Of a stretch of 30,055 nucleotides of DNA, positions 13,328 through 22,076 are shown piece after piece. Source of the DNA: an uncultured Clostridia bacterium (GTDB lineage Bacteria; Bacillota; Clostridia; Oscillospirales; Acutalibacteraceae); the NCBI GenBank assembly GCA_937919155.1, contig CALFPM010000176.1, forward strand, positions 1 to 30,055, given 5' to 3'. The position numbers were made by a program, and so were the translations under genes. The first letter of the stretch is position 1. Every line of letters begins with the position of its first letter. Under the pieces are notes generated by a model. That model saw nothing but the letters and a program-made list of their open reading frames with translations. It did no database searches and was not told where the DNA came from.

Positions 13328-14242
13328 TTACTCCACCTCCAACAGTTTAAGAATAAGTGCCATGCGGATAAACTTGCCGTTAAGCACCTGTCTGAAATAG
13401 CAGGCTCTGGGGTCTGCATCAACAGAAGTGTGGATTTCATTTACTCTGGGCAGAGGATGAAGAATTGCAAGGTCACTCTTTGCATTTGACAGCTTTGAGG
13501 GGGTCAGAATATAACTATCCTTGAGTCTGAGGTAATCTTCCTCATTGAAGAAACGCTCACGCTGAACTCTTGTCATATAAAGAATATCAAGTTCAGGCAT
13601 CACGGCACTGAGGTCTGTTGTTTCAACATATTCAATGCCCTTTGCGTCAAGGGTTTCTTTCTTGAGATAACCGGGAAGCTGAAGCTCATAAGGTGAAATG
13701 AGCACAACCTTTATACCCGTGTATCTTGACATTGCCTCAATAAGTGAATGAACCGTTCTGCCGAACTTAAGGTCACCGCAGAAACCGATGGTCAGATTAT
13801 TGAGTCTGCCCTTTTCGCGCTTGATTGTGAGCAAATCGGTGAGAGTCTGAGTGGGGTGGTTGTGGCCACCGTCACCTGCATTGATGATAGGAACGCTCGC
13901 CGCCATTGAAGCAACAAGGGGTGCGCCCTCTTTAGGATGACGCATCGCAATGATATCTGCATAACAGCTTACGGTTCTTGCAGTATCCGCAACACTTTCG
14001 CCCTTTGCGGCCGAGGAGGAATTTGCCTCCGAAAAGCCGAGCACGGAACCGCCAAGCTCATACATGGCTGCCTCAAAGCTGAGACGGGTTCTTGTGGAAG
14101 GCTCAAAGAAAAGCGTTGCAAGCTTTTTGTAACGGCACTTATCGCGGTATTTCACGGGATTTGCAATAATATCCTCTGCAACCGCAATAAGCTCGTCAAT
14201 TTCTTCTGTCGAGAGCGAAAGAATGTCTATAAGACTTCTCAT
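13328..14242 (-). CDS. pyrB: Aspartate carbamoyltransferase catalytic chain
   Basis: This 304-residue enzyme condenses carbamoyl phosphate with aspartate, the first committed step of pyrimidine synthesis. The carbamoyl-phosphate loop STRTRLSF is at 49-56, the 80s loop has SSAAKGES with K80, the RHP segment is at 101-103, and HPLPRVNEI lies near the C-terminus in the aspartate-binding domain. The full length matches the family. It overlaps pyrE by 4 bases at its start (ATGA) and abuts pyrI at its end. With pyrI present, it probably forms the allosteric dodecamer rather than the unregulated B. subtilis-type trimer. Confidence 0.97.
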   Translation of the reverse strand: MRSLIDILSLSTEEIDELIAVAEDIIANPVKYRDKCRYKKLATLFFEPSTRTRLSFEAAMYELGGSVLGFSEANSSSAAKGESVADTARTVSCYADIIAMRHPKEGAPLVASMAASVPIINAGDGGHNHPTQTLTDLLTIKREKGRLNNLTIGFCGDLKFGRTVHSLIEAMSRYTGIKVVLISPYELQLPGYLKKETLDAKGIEYVETTDLSAVMPELDILYMTRVQRERFFNEEDYLRLKDSYILTPSKLSNAKSDLAILHPLPRVNEIHTSVDADPRACYFRQVLNGKFIRMALILKLLEVE

Positions 14243-14877
14243 TTTGCTCCCCCTATCCAGCTTTCGTCTGAGGGGTTATTTCTGAAAGCAATAAGACGAG
14301 CAACATCCTCGGGCTTGATATAGCCGATTTCAGCCGCTACTTCTGCTATTACATCAAGGTTTGTAAGGCTTACATTCTTAACATCTGCTGCTGCAAGTCT
14401 GTCAAGACCTTTTTTCATTCCGTAGGTGAAGATGCTTGCGATACCGAGAACTTCTGCACCTGCCTCACGGAGAGCTTCAACAACTTCGATAACGCTGCCG
14501 CCTGTTGAAATAAGGTCTTCGATAACAACAACTTTCTGACCTTTTTCAAGCTTTCCTTCAATCTGATTGCCTCTGCCGTGGTCCTTTGCGCCTGAGCGAA
14601 CATAACCCATAGGCATATCAAGCATATGAGCGGTGATTGCTGCGTGAGCAATACCTGCGGTTGAAGTGCCCATGAGCACTTCAGCTTCGGGATAATATTC
14701 CTTTACGATTTCTGCAAGTCCCTTTTCAACATCTGTGCGCACTACGGGTGCAGTGAGAGTGAGTCTGTTGTCACAATAAATGGGGCTCTTGATACCGCTT
14801 GCCCATGTGAAGGGCTCCTCGGGGCGAAGGAAAACCGCACCGATTGAAAGTAAGTCTTTTGCAATAAGCTTCTGCAT
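14239..14877 (-). CDS. pyrE: Orotate phosphoribosyltransferase
   Basis: This 212-residue enzyme transfers phosphoribose from PRPP to orotate to give OMP. The PRPP-binding motif VVVIEDLISTGGS lies at 116-128. The catalytic flexible loop is at about 97-108 (AKDHGRGNQIEG). FTWASGIKSPIYCDNR (23-38) is the orotate-side signature. Length is standard. It lies between pyrF (32-base gap, with GGAGGATAAT before the ATG) and pyrB (4-base overlap). Confidence 0.96.
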   Translation of the reverse strand: MQKLIAKDLLSIGAVFLRPEEPFTWASGIKSPIYCDNRLTLTAPVVRTDVEKGLAEIVKEYYPEAEVLMGTSTAGIAHAAITAHMLDMPMGYVRSGAKDHGRGNQIEGKLEKGQKVVVIEDLISTGGSVIEVVEALREAGAEVLGIASIFTYGMKKGLDRLAAADVKNVSLTNLDVIAEVAAEIGYIKPEDVARLIAFRNNPSDESWIGGAK

Positions 14878-14909
14878 TTTATATTATCCTCCTTAGAATT
14901 ATTAACGAA

Positions 14910-15608
14910 TTAACCTACGAATTCGGCTACGCATCTTCTGTAAGCCGCAACGGGATCTTCAGCTGCTGTGATGGGTCTGCCGACTACGATGTAATCTGAG
15001 CCAAGTTCCTTTGCCTTTGCAGGTGTTGTAACTCTTACCTGGTCACCGATATCGCCGTCTGCAAAACGCACACCGGGAGTAACGGTTACAAACTTATCAC
15101 CGCATCTGCCGTGAACTTTGCCTGCTTCAAGAGGTGAGCAAACAACGCCGTCAAGGCCTGCTTTTTCTGCATTTGATGCGTAGTGCATAACAACCTCGTC
15201 AAGAGGTCTGTCGATAAGAAGCTGTTCTCTCATTCTCTCCTCGCTTGTTGAGGTAAGCTGAGTAACCGCAATAAGAAGGGGTCTTGTTCCGTCTGCTCTT
15301 GTGAGGCCTTCGATTGCTGCCTGCATCATTTCGATTGTGCCGCTTGCGTGAAGGTTTGTCATATCAACATCAAGACCGCTGAGAACGCTCATAGCCTTCT
15401 TGACTGTGTTGGGGATATCGCAAAGCTTGAGGTCAAGGAAAATCTTGTGTCCTCTTGCCTTGATTTCTTTAACAATTGAGGGACCTTCGGCATAGAAAAG
15501 CTCCATACCGATTTTTACATAAGGCTTTTCCTCTGTGAACTTATCGAGGAAATCCATTACTGCCTGCTTGCTGCTGAAATCGCAAGCTATGATTACGTCT
15601 TTACCCAT
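14910..15608 (-). CDS. pyrF: Orotidine 5'-phosphate decarboxylase
   Basis: This 232-residue TIM-barrel enzyme decarboxylates OMP to UMP, the last step of the pathway. The catalytic array DLKLCDIP gives D59, K61 and D64, with K33 in the usual upstream position. The phosphate-binding C-terminus reads YIVVGRPITAA. ATG 15608 is chosen over a GTG at 15617 because AAAGGAT directly abuts the GTG. The start overlaps the end of pyrD by 8 bases, which supports coupled translation. It belongs to the short (group 1, pyrF-type) branch. Confidence 0.96.
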   Translation of the reverse strand: MGKDVIIACDFSSKQAVMDFLDKFTEEKPYVKIGMELFYAEGPSIVKEIKARGHKIFLDLKLCDIPNTVKKAMSVLSGLDVDMTNLHASGTIEMMQAAIEGLTRADGTRPLLIAVTQLTSTSEERMREQLLIDRPLDEVVMHYASNAEKAGLDGVVCSPLEAGKVHGRCGDKFVTVTPGVRFADGDIGDQVRVTTPAKAKELGSDYIVVGRPITAAEDPVAAYRRCVAEFVG

Positions 15609-16518
15609 TGTGTACACATCCTTTTATATCATTTAAATTTTTAATACCGTATTTAGCCATAACTGCAGGAAGCTCTTCAATGATTTCCTTGCAGACATAG
15701 GGATTGACAAGGTTTGCCGCGCCGACTTCAACAGCCGTTGCACCTGCCATAATATATTCGATAACATCCTCTGCGGTTGAAACACCACCCATACCGACAA
15801 CGGGAATGTTAACTGCATTGCTGACCTGATAAACCATTCTGATGCCTACAGGCTTTATTGCTGCGCCTGAGAAACCGCCCATTTTGTTTGCAATAACAGG
15901 CTTTCCTGTTTTGAGGTCAATTCTCATGCCGAGAAGAGTGTTGATGAGGCTGATGCCGTCTGCACCTGCCTCTTCACAAGCCTTTGCGATTGCAACAATA
16001 TCTGTAACATTGGGTGAAAGCTTGATGATAACAGGCTTTGTTGTTACTGCCTTAACCGCCTTTGTTACCTCTGCAGCTGCCTCGGGTGATGTGCCGAAGC
16101 TCATACCGCCGCCGTGGACATTTGGGCAGCTGATGTTAACCTCAAGCCAGCCGACCTGCTCTTCTTTATCGAGCTTTTCACAAGTATATGCATATTCATC
16201 GAGTGCAAAACCGCTCACATTAGCCATAACGGGCTTTGAAAAACATTTTGCAAGTCTGGGAAGTTCTTCGCTGATAACTTTTTCAACACCGGGATTCTGA
16301 AGACCTACGGCATTAATCATACCGCTGTCGCACTCCGCAATTCTGGGAGTGGGATTTCCGAAACGAGCATCCTTGGTTGTGCCTTTGAACGAAAATGTAC
16401 CAAGGCAGTTGATATCATAAAGCTCTGCGAATTCATAGCCGAAACCAAATGTACCCGAAGCGGGAATAATGGGATTATCAAGCTCAATTCCGCAAAGATT
16501 AACCTTTGTGTTTACCAT
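15601..16518 (-). CDS. pyrD: Dihydroorotate dehydrogenase B, catalytic subunit
   Basis: This 305-residue FMN enzyme oxidises dihydroorotate to orotate. It is class 1B: catalytic C131 in NISCPNVHGGG, FMN contact K45 in FSFKGTT, NAVGLQNPG at 69-77 and GMGGVSTAEDVIEYIMAGA near the C-terminus. Class 1B works with PyrK to pass electrons to NAD+, and the pyrK gene lies immediately upstream, overlapping by 7 bases. No membrane-targeting segment is present, as expected for the soluble type. Confidence 0.96.
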   Translation of the reverse strand: MVNTKVNLCGIELDNPIIPASGTFGFGYEFAELYDINCLGTFSFKGTTKDARFGNPTPRIAECDSGMINAVGLQNPGVEKVISEELPRLAKCFSKPVMANVSGFALDEYAYTCEKLDKEEQVGWLEVNISCPNVHGGGMSFGTSPEAAAEVTKAVKAVTTKPVIIKLSPNVTDIVAIAKACEEAGADGISLINTLLGMRIDLKTGKPVIANKMGGFSGAAIKPVGIRMVYQVSNAVNIPVVGMGGVSTAEDVIEYIMAGATAVEVGAANLVNPYVCKEIIEELPAVMAKYGIKNLNDIKGCVHNG

Positions 16519-17243
16519 ATAATCTCCTCCCTTTCAAGCACAGGGCCATCCCTGCAGATTCTCTTGTATCCGTATTTTGTTTTGCATGAGCAACCCATGC
16601 AAGCACCGAAACCGCAACCCATTCTTTCTTCAAAGCTGTACTGACCGCTTGTGGCGGCAATCTTTTCGATAGCCCTGAACATAGGCATGGGACCGCAGGT
16701 GTAGAAATAATCATACTCAAGGTCTTTGAGGATATCTGTTACAAAACCTTTTGTTCCGTATGAGCCGTCAACAGTTGAAACGCACACCTTTGCACCGAGA
16801 GCTTTGAATTCTTCCTCATAGAAAATCTCGGATTTTGTGTTGAAGCCGAGGATAACGGTTACATCCTTGTCCTCGGAAAGAAGCTTTTTGCAAAGATTAT
16901 ACATAGGAGGCACACCAACGCCACCGCCGATAAGCACTGCTTTTCCGCCGCTTTTTGAAGTGTCAAAACCGTTACCCAAGCCGCAGAGTATGTCAAGCTT
17001 TTCGCCTGATGCAAGCTTTGCCATAACCTCTGTGCCGTGACCGACAACCTTATAAATGATTGTTACGGTTTTATCATCGAAATCGCAGATTGAAATAGGT
17101 CTGCGGAGATAGAAACCGTCAAGCTGAATATTGATGAACTGACCCGGTGCGGTGATGTGAGAAGTCTCACCCGCGAGAATCATTTTGTAAATATCTTTGG
17201 TCAGTGCTTTGTTTTCCAGAATTTCGTAAATTCCTCTGTTCAT
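16512..17243 (-). CDS. pyrK: Dihydroorotate dehydrogenase B, electron transfer subunit
   Basis: This 243-residue ferredoxin-reductase-like protein carries FAD and a [2Fe-2S] cluster and links PyrD to NAD+. FAD-binding RRPIS is at 47-51, the nucleotide-binding LIGGGVGVPP at 104-113, and cluster ligands C210, C215, C218 and C230 fit the PyrK spacing. ATG 17243 is chosen since AAAGGAG lies 8 bases upstream; an upstream in-frame start at 17297 would run deep into pyrC. The ATG overlaps the pyrC stop by 4 bases. Confidence 0.96.
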   Translation of the reverse strand: MNRGIYEILENKALTKDIYKMILAGETSHITAPGQFINIQLDGFYLRRPISICDFDDKTVTIIYKVVGHGTEVMAKLASGEKLDILCGLGNGFDTSKSGGKAVLIGGGVGVPPMYNLCKKLLSEDKDVTVILGFNTKSEIFYEEEFKALGAKVCVSTVDGSYGTKGFVTDILKDLEYDYFYTCGPMPMFRAIEKIAATSGQYSFEERMGCGFGACMGCSCKTKYGYKRICRDGPVLEREEIIW

Positions 17244-18484
17244 TTGCCTTCTCCTTTCTGCCAAGCAATTTCTCCGTTGTGAACAGTCATAAGGCATTCA
17301 CCGTAAACCTCATAACCCTCAAACGGAGTTGCCCTGCCCTTTGAAAGAAAATCATCGGGGTTAATTGTGTATTTGCTGTTAAGGTCAAAAACCGTGAAAT
17401 CCGCAGGCATACCTTCTTCAAGCGAACTGTTGAAACCAAAACGCTTTGCAGGATTGGTGCTCATAAGTTCAACAAGCCTGTCCAATGTGATAACACCGTT
17501 TTTCACAAGGTGTGTATAAAGCAGAGGGAATGCGGTTTCAATCCCCACAATACCCATTGCACTTTTTTCAAGACCCCTGCCCTTTTCCTCTGCGGAATGG
17601 GGTGCATGGTCTGTTGCAATCATATCTATTGTACCGTCACAGATACCCTCAATGAGAGCGAGTCTGTCACTCTCGTCACGCAGGGGCGGATTCATTTTGA
17701 ATCTTCCGTGTTCCTGCATATCTTTATCACTGAGAATGAGGTAATGAGGCGCTGTTTCGCAGGTAACGTCAACACCTGCCGCCTTTGCCTTTCGGATAAG
17801 GTCAACGCTCTCTTTGGTTGAAATATGGCAAACATGATATGCGCAGCCTGTTTCCGCCGCAAGCTTAAGGTCGCGCTCAATGGGTTTCCACTCGCTTTCG
17901 GAACATATTCCTCTGTGACCGTGCTCTGCGGCATACTTGCCATCGTGGATATAACCACCTCTGAGGAGGGAGTTATCCTCGCAATGAGCAACAATCATCT
18001 TCCCCAACGCTTTCGCCTTAAGCATCGCTTCACGCATCATATCATCGCTCTGAACACCCTTTCCGTCATCGGAAAACGCGCAGACATCTTTCGCCATCGC
18101 CTCCATGTCGGAAAGTTCAGCACCGTTCTGCCCAACGGTTATTGCTCCGTAAGGCGCAACATGGATAACCGCATCGGCATCAATAAGCTTTAACTGCTCG
18201 CTCAGATGCTCCGCACTGTCGGGAACAGGATTGAGATTGGGCATTGAGCACACTGTTGTGTAGCCGCCCCTTGCGCAGGCACGGGTGCCTGTCTCTACCG
18301 TTTCTTTATAAGAAAATCCCGGCTCTCTGAGATGAACATGAACATCAATAAAGCCGGGAAAAACAGCACAATTATTAAATTCAAAAATACCATCGGAGGC
18401 ACCGCCAAAGACGCCGCCTGAAACACTGATATCAGTCTGTGTGCCCTGTCCGTTTATCTTACAGCCTTTTACAGTGAAACCCAT
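17240..18484 (-). CDS. pyrC: Dihydroorotase
   Basis: This 414-residue amidohydrolase closes carbamoyl aspartate to dihydroorotate. It is the type I/class II form of Gram-positive bacteria: metal-binding DVHVHLREPG gives H49 and H51 with R53, and further on come VAHCEDN, HVCHIST and MIATDHAPHS, supplying the other ligands and the catalytic aspartate. ATG 18484 is preferred to ATG 18490 because GGAAGGG is 7 bases from the former and only 2 from the latter. It is the first gene of the operon, about 24 bases from the predicted transcription start. Confidence 0.95.
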   Translation of the reverse strand: MGFTVKGCKINGQGTQTDISVSGGVFGGASDGIFEFNNCAVFPGFIDVHVHLREPGFSYKETVETGTRACARGGYTTVCSMPNLNPVPDSAEHLSEQLKLIDADAVIHVAPYGAITVGQNGAELSDMEAMAKDVCAFSDDGKGVQSDDMMREAMLKAKALGKMIVAHCEDNSLLRGGYIHDGKYAAEHGHRGICSESEWKPIERDLKLAAETGCAYHVCHISTKESVDLIRKAKAAGVDVTCETAPHYLILSDKDMQEHGRFKMNPPLRDESDRLALIEGICDGTIDMIATDHAPHSAEEKGRGLEKSAMGIVGIETAFPLLYTHLVKNGVITLDRLVELMSTNPAKRFGFNSSLEEGMPADFTVFDLNSKYTINPDDFLSKGRATPFEGYEVYGECLMTVHNGEIAWQKGEGK

Positions 18485-18514
18485 AGTCATACCCTTCCAT
18501 TATTTACTCAATTA

Positions 18515-18543
18515 AGTATATTATATTAATTGCGGATTGTCAA
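18515..18543 (-). promoter_or_regulatory. Promoter of the pyr operon
   Basis: Minus strand TTGACA (18538-18543), exactly 17 bases, TATACT (18515-18520). The predicted start is near 18508, so the leader is only about 24 bases, with no room for a PyrR-binding antiterminator/terminator and no pyrimidine tract at the start site. Confidence 0.82.
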
Positions 18544-18557
18544 CCTTTAAACGCAAA

Positions 18558-18584
18558 AATAACAGGCAGAGAATATCTGCCTGT
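18558..18584 (-). terminator. Terminator of the GDPD gene
   Basis: ACAGGCAGA (18562-18570) pairs with TCTGCCTGT (18576-18584) around a 5-base loop, followed on the minus strand by TATTTTT. It separates the phosphodiesterase gene from the pyr promoter. Confidence 0.85.
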
Positions 18585-18592
18585 CGTCCTGA

Positions 18593-19441
18593 TCATTTGC
18601 AAAGAATGTCGCTCTCAATATATCTTACGCCAAGGTCATAAAGTTTCTTTGCTTTTTCAACAGTGTTTACCGTCCAGAAAGAAACACCTATCCCTGCATC
18701 AAGAGCAAGCTTTATTGACTGCGCATCGTTTCTGTCATAGTTGGGTGAAAGCCACACATTTGGACCGATTGCCTGTGCTTCCGCGATTCTTTCGGGAGTG
18801 ATTTCATCGATAAGATACCAAAGTTCAATGCTGCTGTCTATCTTATTGATTGCTCTGAGCTGTTCAAGGTCAAAAGAAATAACAATGGCGCTTTTCTCAA
18901 GACCTTTCGCCTTTACGGCATCAACAACGGTGTAAAGCAGGTCATAGGTTTCGCTTTTGATTTCAATCTGCGGGCGGGTATTTGTGCCCACAAAAACATC
19001 CAGATATTCCTCAAATGAGCATATCTTAAGGTCACCGTATTTCCAGAAATCGGGTCCGTTTTTATATGTAAATTTTCTTACTTCGTCATATGTGATATCT
19101 TCAATTTTGCCTTTCTGACAGAAAAGAGAATCAACGGTATCATTATGAAGCACAACCCACTTGTTATCCTTTGTGAGTCTGATGTCACACTCGGCGGTGT
19201 AATAACCAAGTTCAACGGATTTTTTGAATGCGGGAAGGCTGTTCTGAGGAGCATCTGCCCACGCACCTCTGTGAGCGGTAAGATAAACGGGATCATCCTT
19301 CGTGCCGATGCCGTTTTCGCTGAGAGAAATGCGTTTTTTAGCCAGATTTGCAAGCTTGAAAATATGAATAAAAGGCAGTACGGGACATTTAAAAAGAGGC
19401 ACGCCTACCTTTGAAATCAGTTTGTTTTTGAATGAAAGCAT
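18593..19441 (-). CDS. Glycerophosphodiester phosphodiesterase family protein
   Basis: This 282-residue GDPD-fold protein probably hydrolyses glycerophosphodiesters to glycerol 3-phosphate and an alcohol. The active-site residues can be placed: H57-R58 (TAHRGAW), E84 and D86 (AECDIRL), H99 (VVLHND) and E160/K162 (QIEIKSE). Where most members read PENT or PENS, this one has PQNS (65-68). An N-terminal extension of about 50 residues includes a weakly hydrophobic stretch (12-34) that may touch the membrane, but no clear signal peptide is visible. AAAGGAGAG lies 7 bases before ATG 19441. It is a single-gene unit with its own promoter and terminator. Confidence 0.87.
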   Translation of the reverse strand: MLSFKNKLISKVGVPLFKCPVLPFIHIFKLANLAKKRISLSENGIGTKDDPVYLTAHRGAWADAPQNSLPAFKKSVELGYYTAECDIRLTKDNKWVVLHNDTVDSLFCQKGKIEDITYDEVRKFTYKNGPDFWKYGDLKICSFEEYLDVFVGTNTRPQIEIKSETYDLLYTVVDAVKAKGLEKSAIVISFDLEQLRAINKIDSSIELWYLIDEITPERIAEAQAIGPNVWLSPNYDRNDAQSIKLALDAGIGVSFWTVNTVEKAKKLYDLGVRYIESDILCK

Positions 19442-19475
19442 GAAACTACTCTCCTTTCTTTGTTTAACCTTTGTA

Positions 19476-19504
19476 ATCGTACATCAAACACAAGAAAAAG
19501 TCAA
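19476..19504 (-). promoter_or_regulatory. Promoter of the GDPD gene
   Basis: Minus strand TTGACT (19499-19504), 17 bases, TACGAT (19476-19481), about 28 bases upstream of the expected start. Confidence 0.6.
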
Positions 19505-19559
19505 TTAATTTATTGCCAAAATCATCGCAAAATGTTATTATTTTGTACGGGTGATAATT

Positions 19560-20039
19560 ATGAAAAAAGATACTGAAATCAGATTTGCAAAAGAAAATGA
19601 CATTGAGGTCATTCTTGACTTTATTCTCAAGCTTGCAGAATACGAAAAAATGAGCAACGATGTTGTGGCAACGCCCGACCTTCTGCGTGAATGGATTTTT
19701 GAAAAGAACAAAGCCGAAGTAATTTTCGCTGTTGAAAACGGCAAGGAAGTGGGTTTTGCTTTGTTTTTTCATAATTTTTCAACATTTCTTGGCAGAGCAG
19801 GAATTTATCTTGAGGACTTGTTCGTTCTGCCCGAACACAGAGGAAAAGGCTACGGAAAAGGTCTGCTCAAAGCTCTTGCAGGGATTGCCTGCGAAAGAGG
19901 CTGCGGCAGGCTCGAATGGAGCTGCCTTGACTGGAATAAACCGAGCATTGATTTTTATTTATCCCTCGGAGCAACGCCTATGGATGAATGGACGGTTTAC
20001 CGCATTGCAGGCGACAAACTAAAAGAATTTGCCGAATAA
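19560..20039 (+). CDS. GNAT acetyltransferase, spermidine/diamine acetyltransferase-like
   Basis: This 159-residue GNAT protein has acetyl-CoA motif A VLPEHRGKGYGKGLL (89-103). Its pattern follows the SSAT (SAT1/SAT2) branch: GRAGIYLEDLFVLPE (78-92), then GCGRLEWSCLDWNKPSIDFYLSLGA (114-138). That branch acetylates polyamines, thialysine or related primary amines; the exact substrate is uncertain. ATG 19560 is favoured, with GGGTGAT just upstream; a GTG at 19551 is possible. The upstream region shared with the GDPD gene is about 118 bases and A+T-rich, with no clear promoter picked for this gene. Confidence 0.82.
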   Translation: MKKDTEIRFAKENDIEVILDFILKLAEYEKMSNDVVATPDLLREWIFEKNKAEVIFAVENGKEVGFALFFHNFSTFLGRAGIYLEDLFVLPEHRGKGYGKGLLKALAGIACERGCGRLEWSCLDWNKPSIDFYLSLGATPMDEWTVYRIAGDKLKEFAE

Positions 20040-20043
20040 CATC

Positions 20044-20077
20044 AAGAAGCCGCTTTGTCGAAAAGCGGCTTCTTTTA
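20044..20077 (+). terminator. Terminator between the GNAT and radical SAM genes
   Basis: AAGAAGCCGCTTT (20044-20056) pairs with 20062-20074 around GTCGA, a 13-bp stem ending in TTTT on the plus strand. It may also stop the convergent minus-strand gene, but the T-run is weaker in that direction. Confidence 0.9.
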
Positions 20078-20083
20078 TTGGTT

Positions 20084-22012
20084 TCAGATATCTTCGTATG
20101 TCACACCGAAATTGAATGTTATTCCGTTTCTGCCGAACCACACAGATTCAATGGCATAGTCTTTCCAATTATCACGGTGAACCGAGTTATTTATATTGGC
20201 CCTTATGCGTTTCCTTATGAGAGTGGGATATTTATCCGCGAAAGCCTGAGAATAATAGGTCTTCCAATCATAATTAAAATCAACGCTGTAATTATTTTTA
20301 TGCGGAAACTTAAGTATTGTTTTCTGAAGAAGAATCAGCTCTTCAAGCATCGCATCGTCTTCAAACATTTCAGATAATAACGGAGTTATCTCATCATAAA
20401 ATTTATCAATACGGTAAATTGTTTCAAGGTGAGAAACCTTTTTCGGAACCCATGTCAGGTCGCCGAAAAGCTCGTTTGTATAAAGTTTGGGAGACTCACT
20501 CCGCGAGATGGCTGCGTAAAACTCATAGAGCTTGGTGTAAGCCTGACCCGCTACGGAATCAGGGTTGCTTCCGGCAAAATCTATAATGCAGTTATAGAAC
20601 TTTTCGTAAGGAATGTTTTTCTCATAGAAAAGATATATTGATATGAGCATAAGTATTCCGAGATGGTGATACGACTCTGTCATTGTTGAAAAAATATTGG
20701 TATCAATCCATTCGGAAACACTCATCGTGTTTGTGCCGATTATATAAATAGTTTTTTCGGTTACTTCATCATCTTCCGCAGTGTGAGCAAGCAAAGAATC
20801 AATTTCCGCGGTAATAATGCCGTGCTTTTTCATATACTCAGGATCAGCCATAGGAGAATTGGGAAGCAGTTCGCAATTATAAACAGTGATAAGTCTGTGC
20901 TGACCTGCCGCAAGCAAAGCGCCGAAGCCTTTGCAGAAGCTTTCGTATGTTTCCCCCGGCAAACCGAGAATAAGTTCGGAATAAGTTGTTATTCCCTCCG
21001 CCTTATACAAACCGTTAAGTTCGGTGAACTTTTCCATGCTCATATTTTTTCTTCCGATATTTTCAAGAACAGCGGGATCAAGACTCTGGAAAGAAAGAGT
21101 CGCTCCTTCTTTGCTCAGTCCGTATTTCTCAAGTTTTCGGCTTATATCAAGTACTCTCTGAGAATCTTTCATTGAATAATTGATCCTGAGCCTTTCGGGA
21201 CAGCCTGTTTTTTCTCTGACACTGATAAAATAATCAACAATTTCCATATCACGGTCATATGCACCGAAATTTGCATCAGCACCCCAGATGAATTTAACGT
21301 TATGTTCTGCCATCCAATCTATTTCAGCAAATATTCTCTCGATTGGATAGAGCTTGATTTTTCGGTTGTTGCATCCCCAGTCGCAATAAGCACAGCTTCT
21401 CGGGCATCCTCTGCTTGTTTCAAGAATGGCGTCAAGCTGCATATCGGGATTTTCTTCAAAAATCTTATCAAACAGTCCTGTGAGATACGGTGACGGATAA
21501 TCTGTTTTTGTCAGAGTTTCCGTAGGTGTTTTCAAGCACTCCGAAGCATTCACTCGATAAGAAATATTGTTTATTTCCGAATAATCCGGTTTTTCTTTGA
21601 GAAGTTCAAGCAAAAGCGAACGGTAGGCTTCTTCACCCTCGGCGTGAACAAGAAAATCAATAAACGGATATTTTCCAAGGAATGAGTTGTCAGGCGGAAC
21701 ATTGTGACCTCCGAAAATGATGACGCAACCCGGATATTTCTTTTTTATTTTTTCTGCAAGAACAATGTTATAACGTGTGTTCCATATATAGTTTGAAAAA
21801 CCGACAACTGACGGATTTTCCAGACTTTCAACCGCTTTATCCGTTATTTCACGAGTGAATATGAATCGTTTGAATTCATAATTTTCCTTGATAATTTCAT
21901 CATCAAAGGCATAAGCAACCAACAGACCCACAGCATAAGGCAGATAAGCCGCCTTGAAACCGTTGCCTGCATAAGTATTCGATGCCTGCACCATATATAT
22001 ATTCTTTTTCAT
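20084..22012 (-). CDS. Radical SAM protein with B12-binding-like N-terminal domain
   Basis: This is a 642-residue protein. The first ~170 residues look like the Rossmann-type cobalamin-binding domain of COG1032 enzymes (VVGFSNYIWNTR at 69-80, VIIFGGHN at 97-104); the B12-ligand motif DxHxxG is absent, as in many of this class. The radical SAM cluster ligands are C203, C207 and C210 in RGCPRSCAYCDWGC, with C214 close by, followed by FIWGADANFG (241-250) and ELILGLPGE. A C-terminal region of about 200 residues was not recognised. Known relatives methylate or rearrange unactivated carbons in lipids, antibiotics or peptides. No precursor peptide, partner enzyme or transporter lies beside it. ATG 22012 is chosen because CAGGAGAG sits 5 bases upstream. 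Confidence 0.82.
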   Translation of the reverse strand: MKKNIYMVQASNTYAGNGFKAAYLPYAVGLLVAYAFDDEIIKENYEFKRFIFTREITDKAVESLENPSVVGFSNYIWNTRYNIVLAEKIKKKYPGCVIIFGGHNVPPDNSFLGKYPFIDFLVHAEGEEAYRSLLLELLKEKPDYSEINNISYRVNASECLKTPTETLTKTDYPSPYLTGLFDKIFEENPDMQLDAILETSRGCPRSCAYCDWGCNNRKIKLYPIERIFAEIDWMAEHNVKFIWGADANFGAYDRDMEIVDYFISVREKTGCPERLRINYSMKDSQRVLDISRKLEKYGLSKEGATLSFQSLDPAVLENIGRKNMSMEKFTELNGLYKAEGITTYSELILGLPGETYESFCKGFGALLAAGQHRLITVYNCELLPNSPMADPEYMKKHGIITAEIDSLLAHTAEDDEVTEKTIYIIGTNTMSVSEWIDTNIFSTMTESYHHLGILMLISIYLFYEKNIPYEKFYNCIIDFAGSNPDSVAGQAYTKLYEFYAAISRSESPKLYTNELFGDLTWVPKKVSHLETIYRIDKFYDEITPLLSEMFEDDAMLEELILLQKTILKFPHKNNYSVDFNYDWKTYYSQAFADKYPTLIRKRIRANINNSVHRDNWKDYAIESVWFGRNGITFNFGVTYEDI

Positions 22013-22076
22013 TTTTCTCTCCTGAAGGCAATCCGAAATGTTTGCCGAATTCACAACTGATTATTATAATGAATTT

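Noticed and set aside
17244..17297. N-terminal extension of pyrK
   Set aside because: It would overlap the end of pyrC by 58 bases; the internal ATG with AAAGGAG and a 4-base ATGA overlap is far better.
18485..18592. PyrR-binding attenuator before pyrC
   Set aside because: The only hairpin here (18562-18584) lies upstream of the promoter and terminates the GDPD gene; the leader is about 24 bases.
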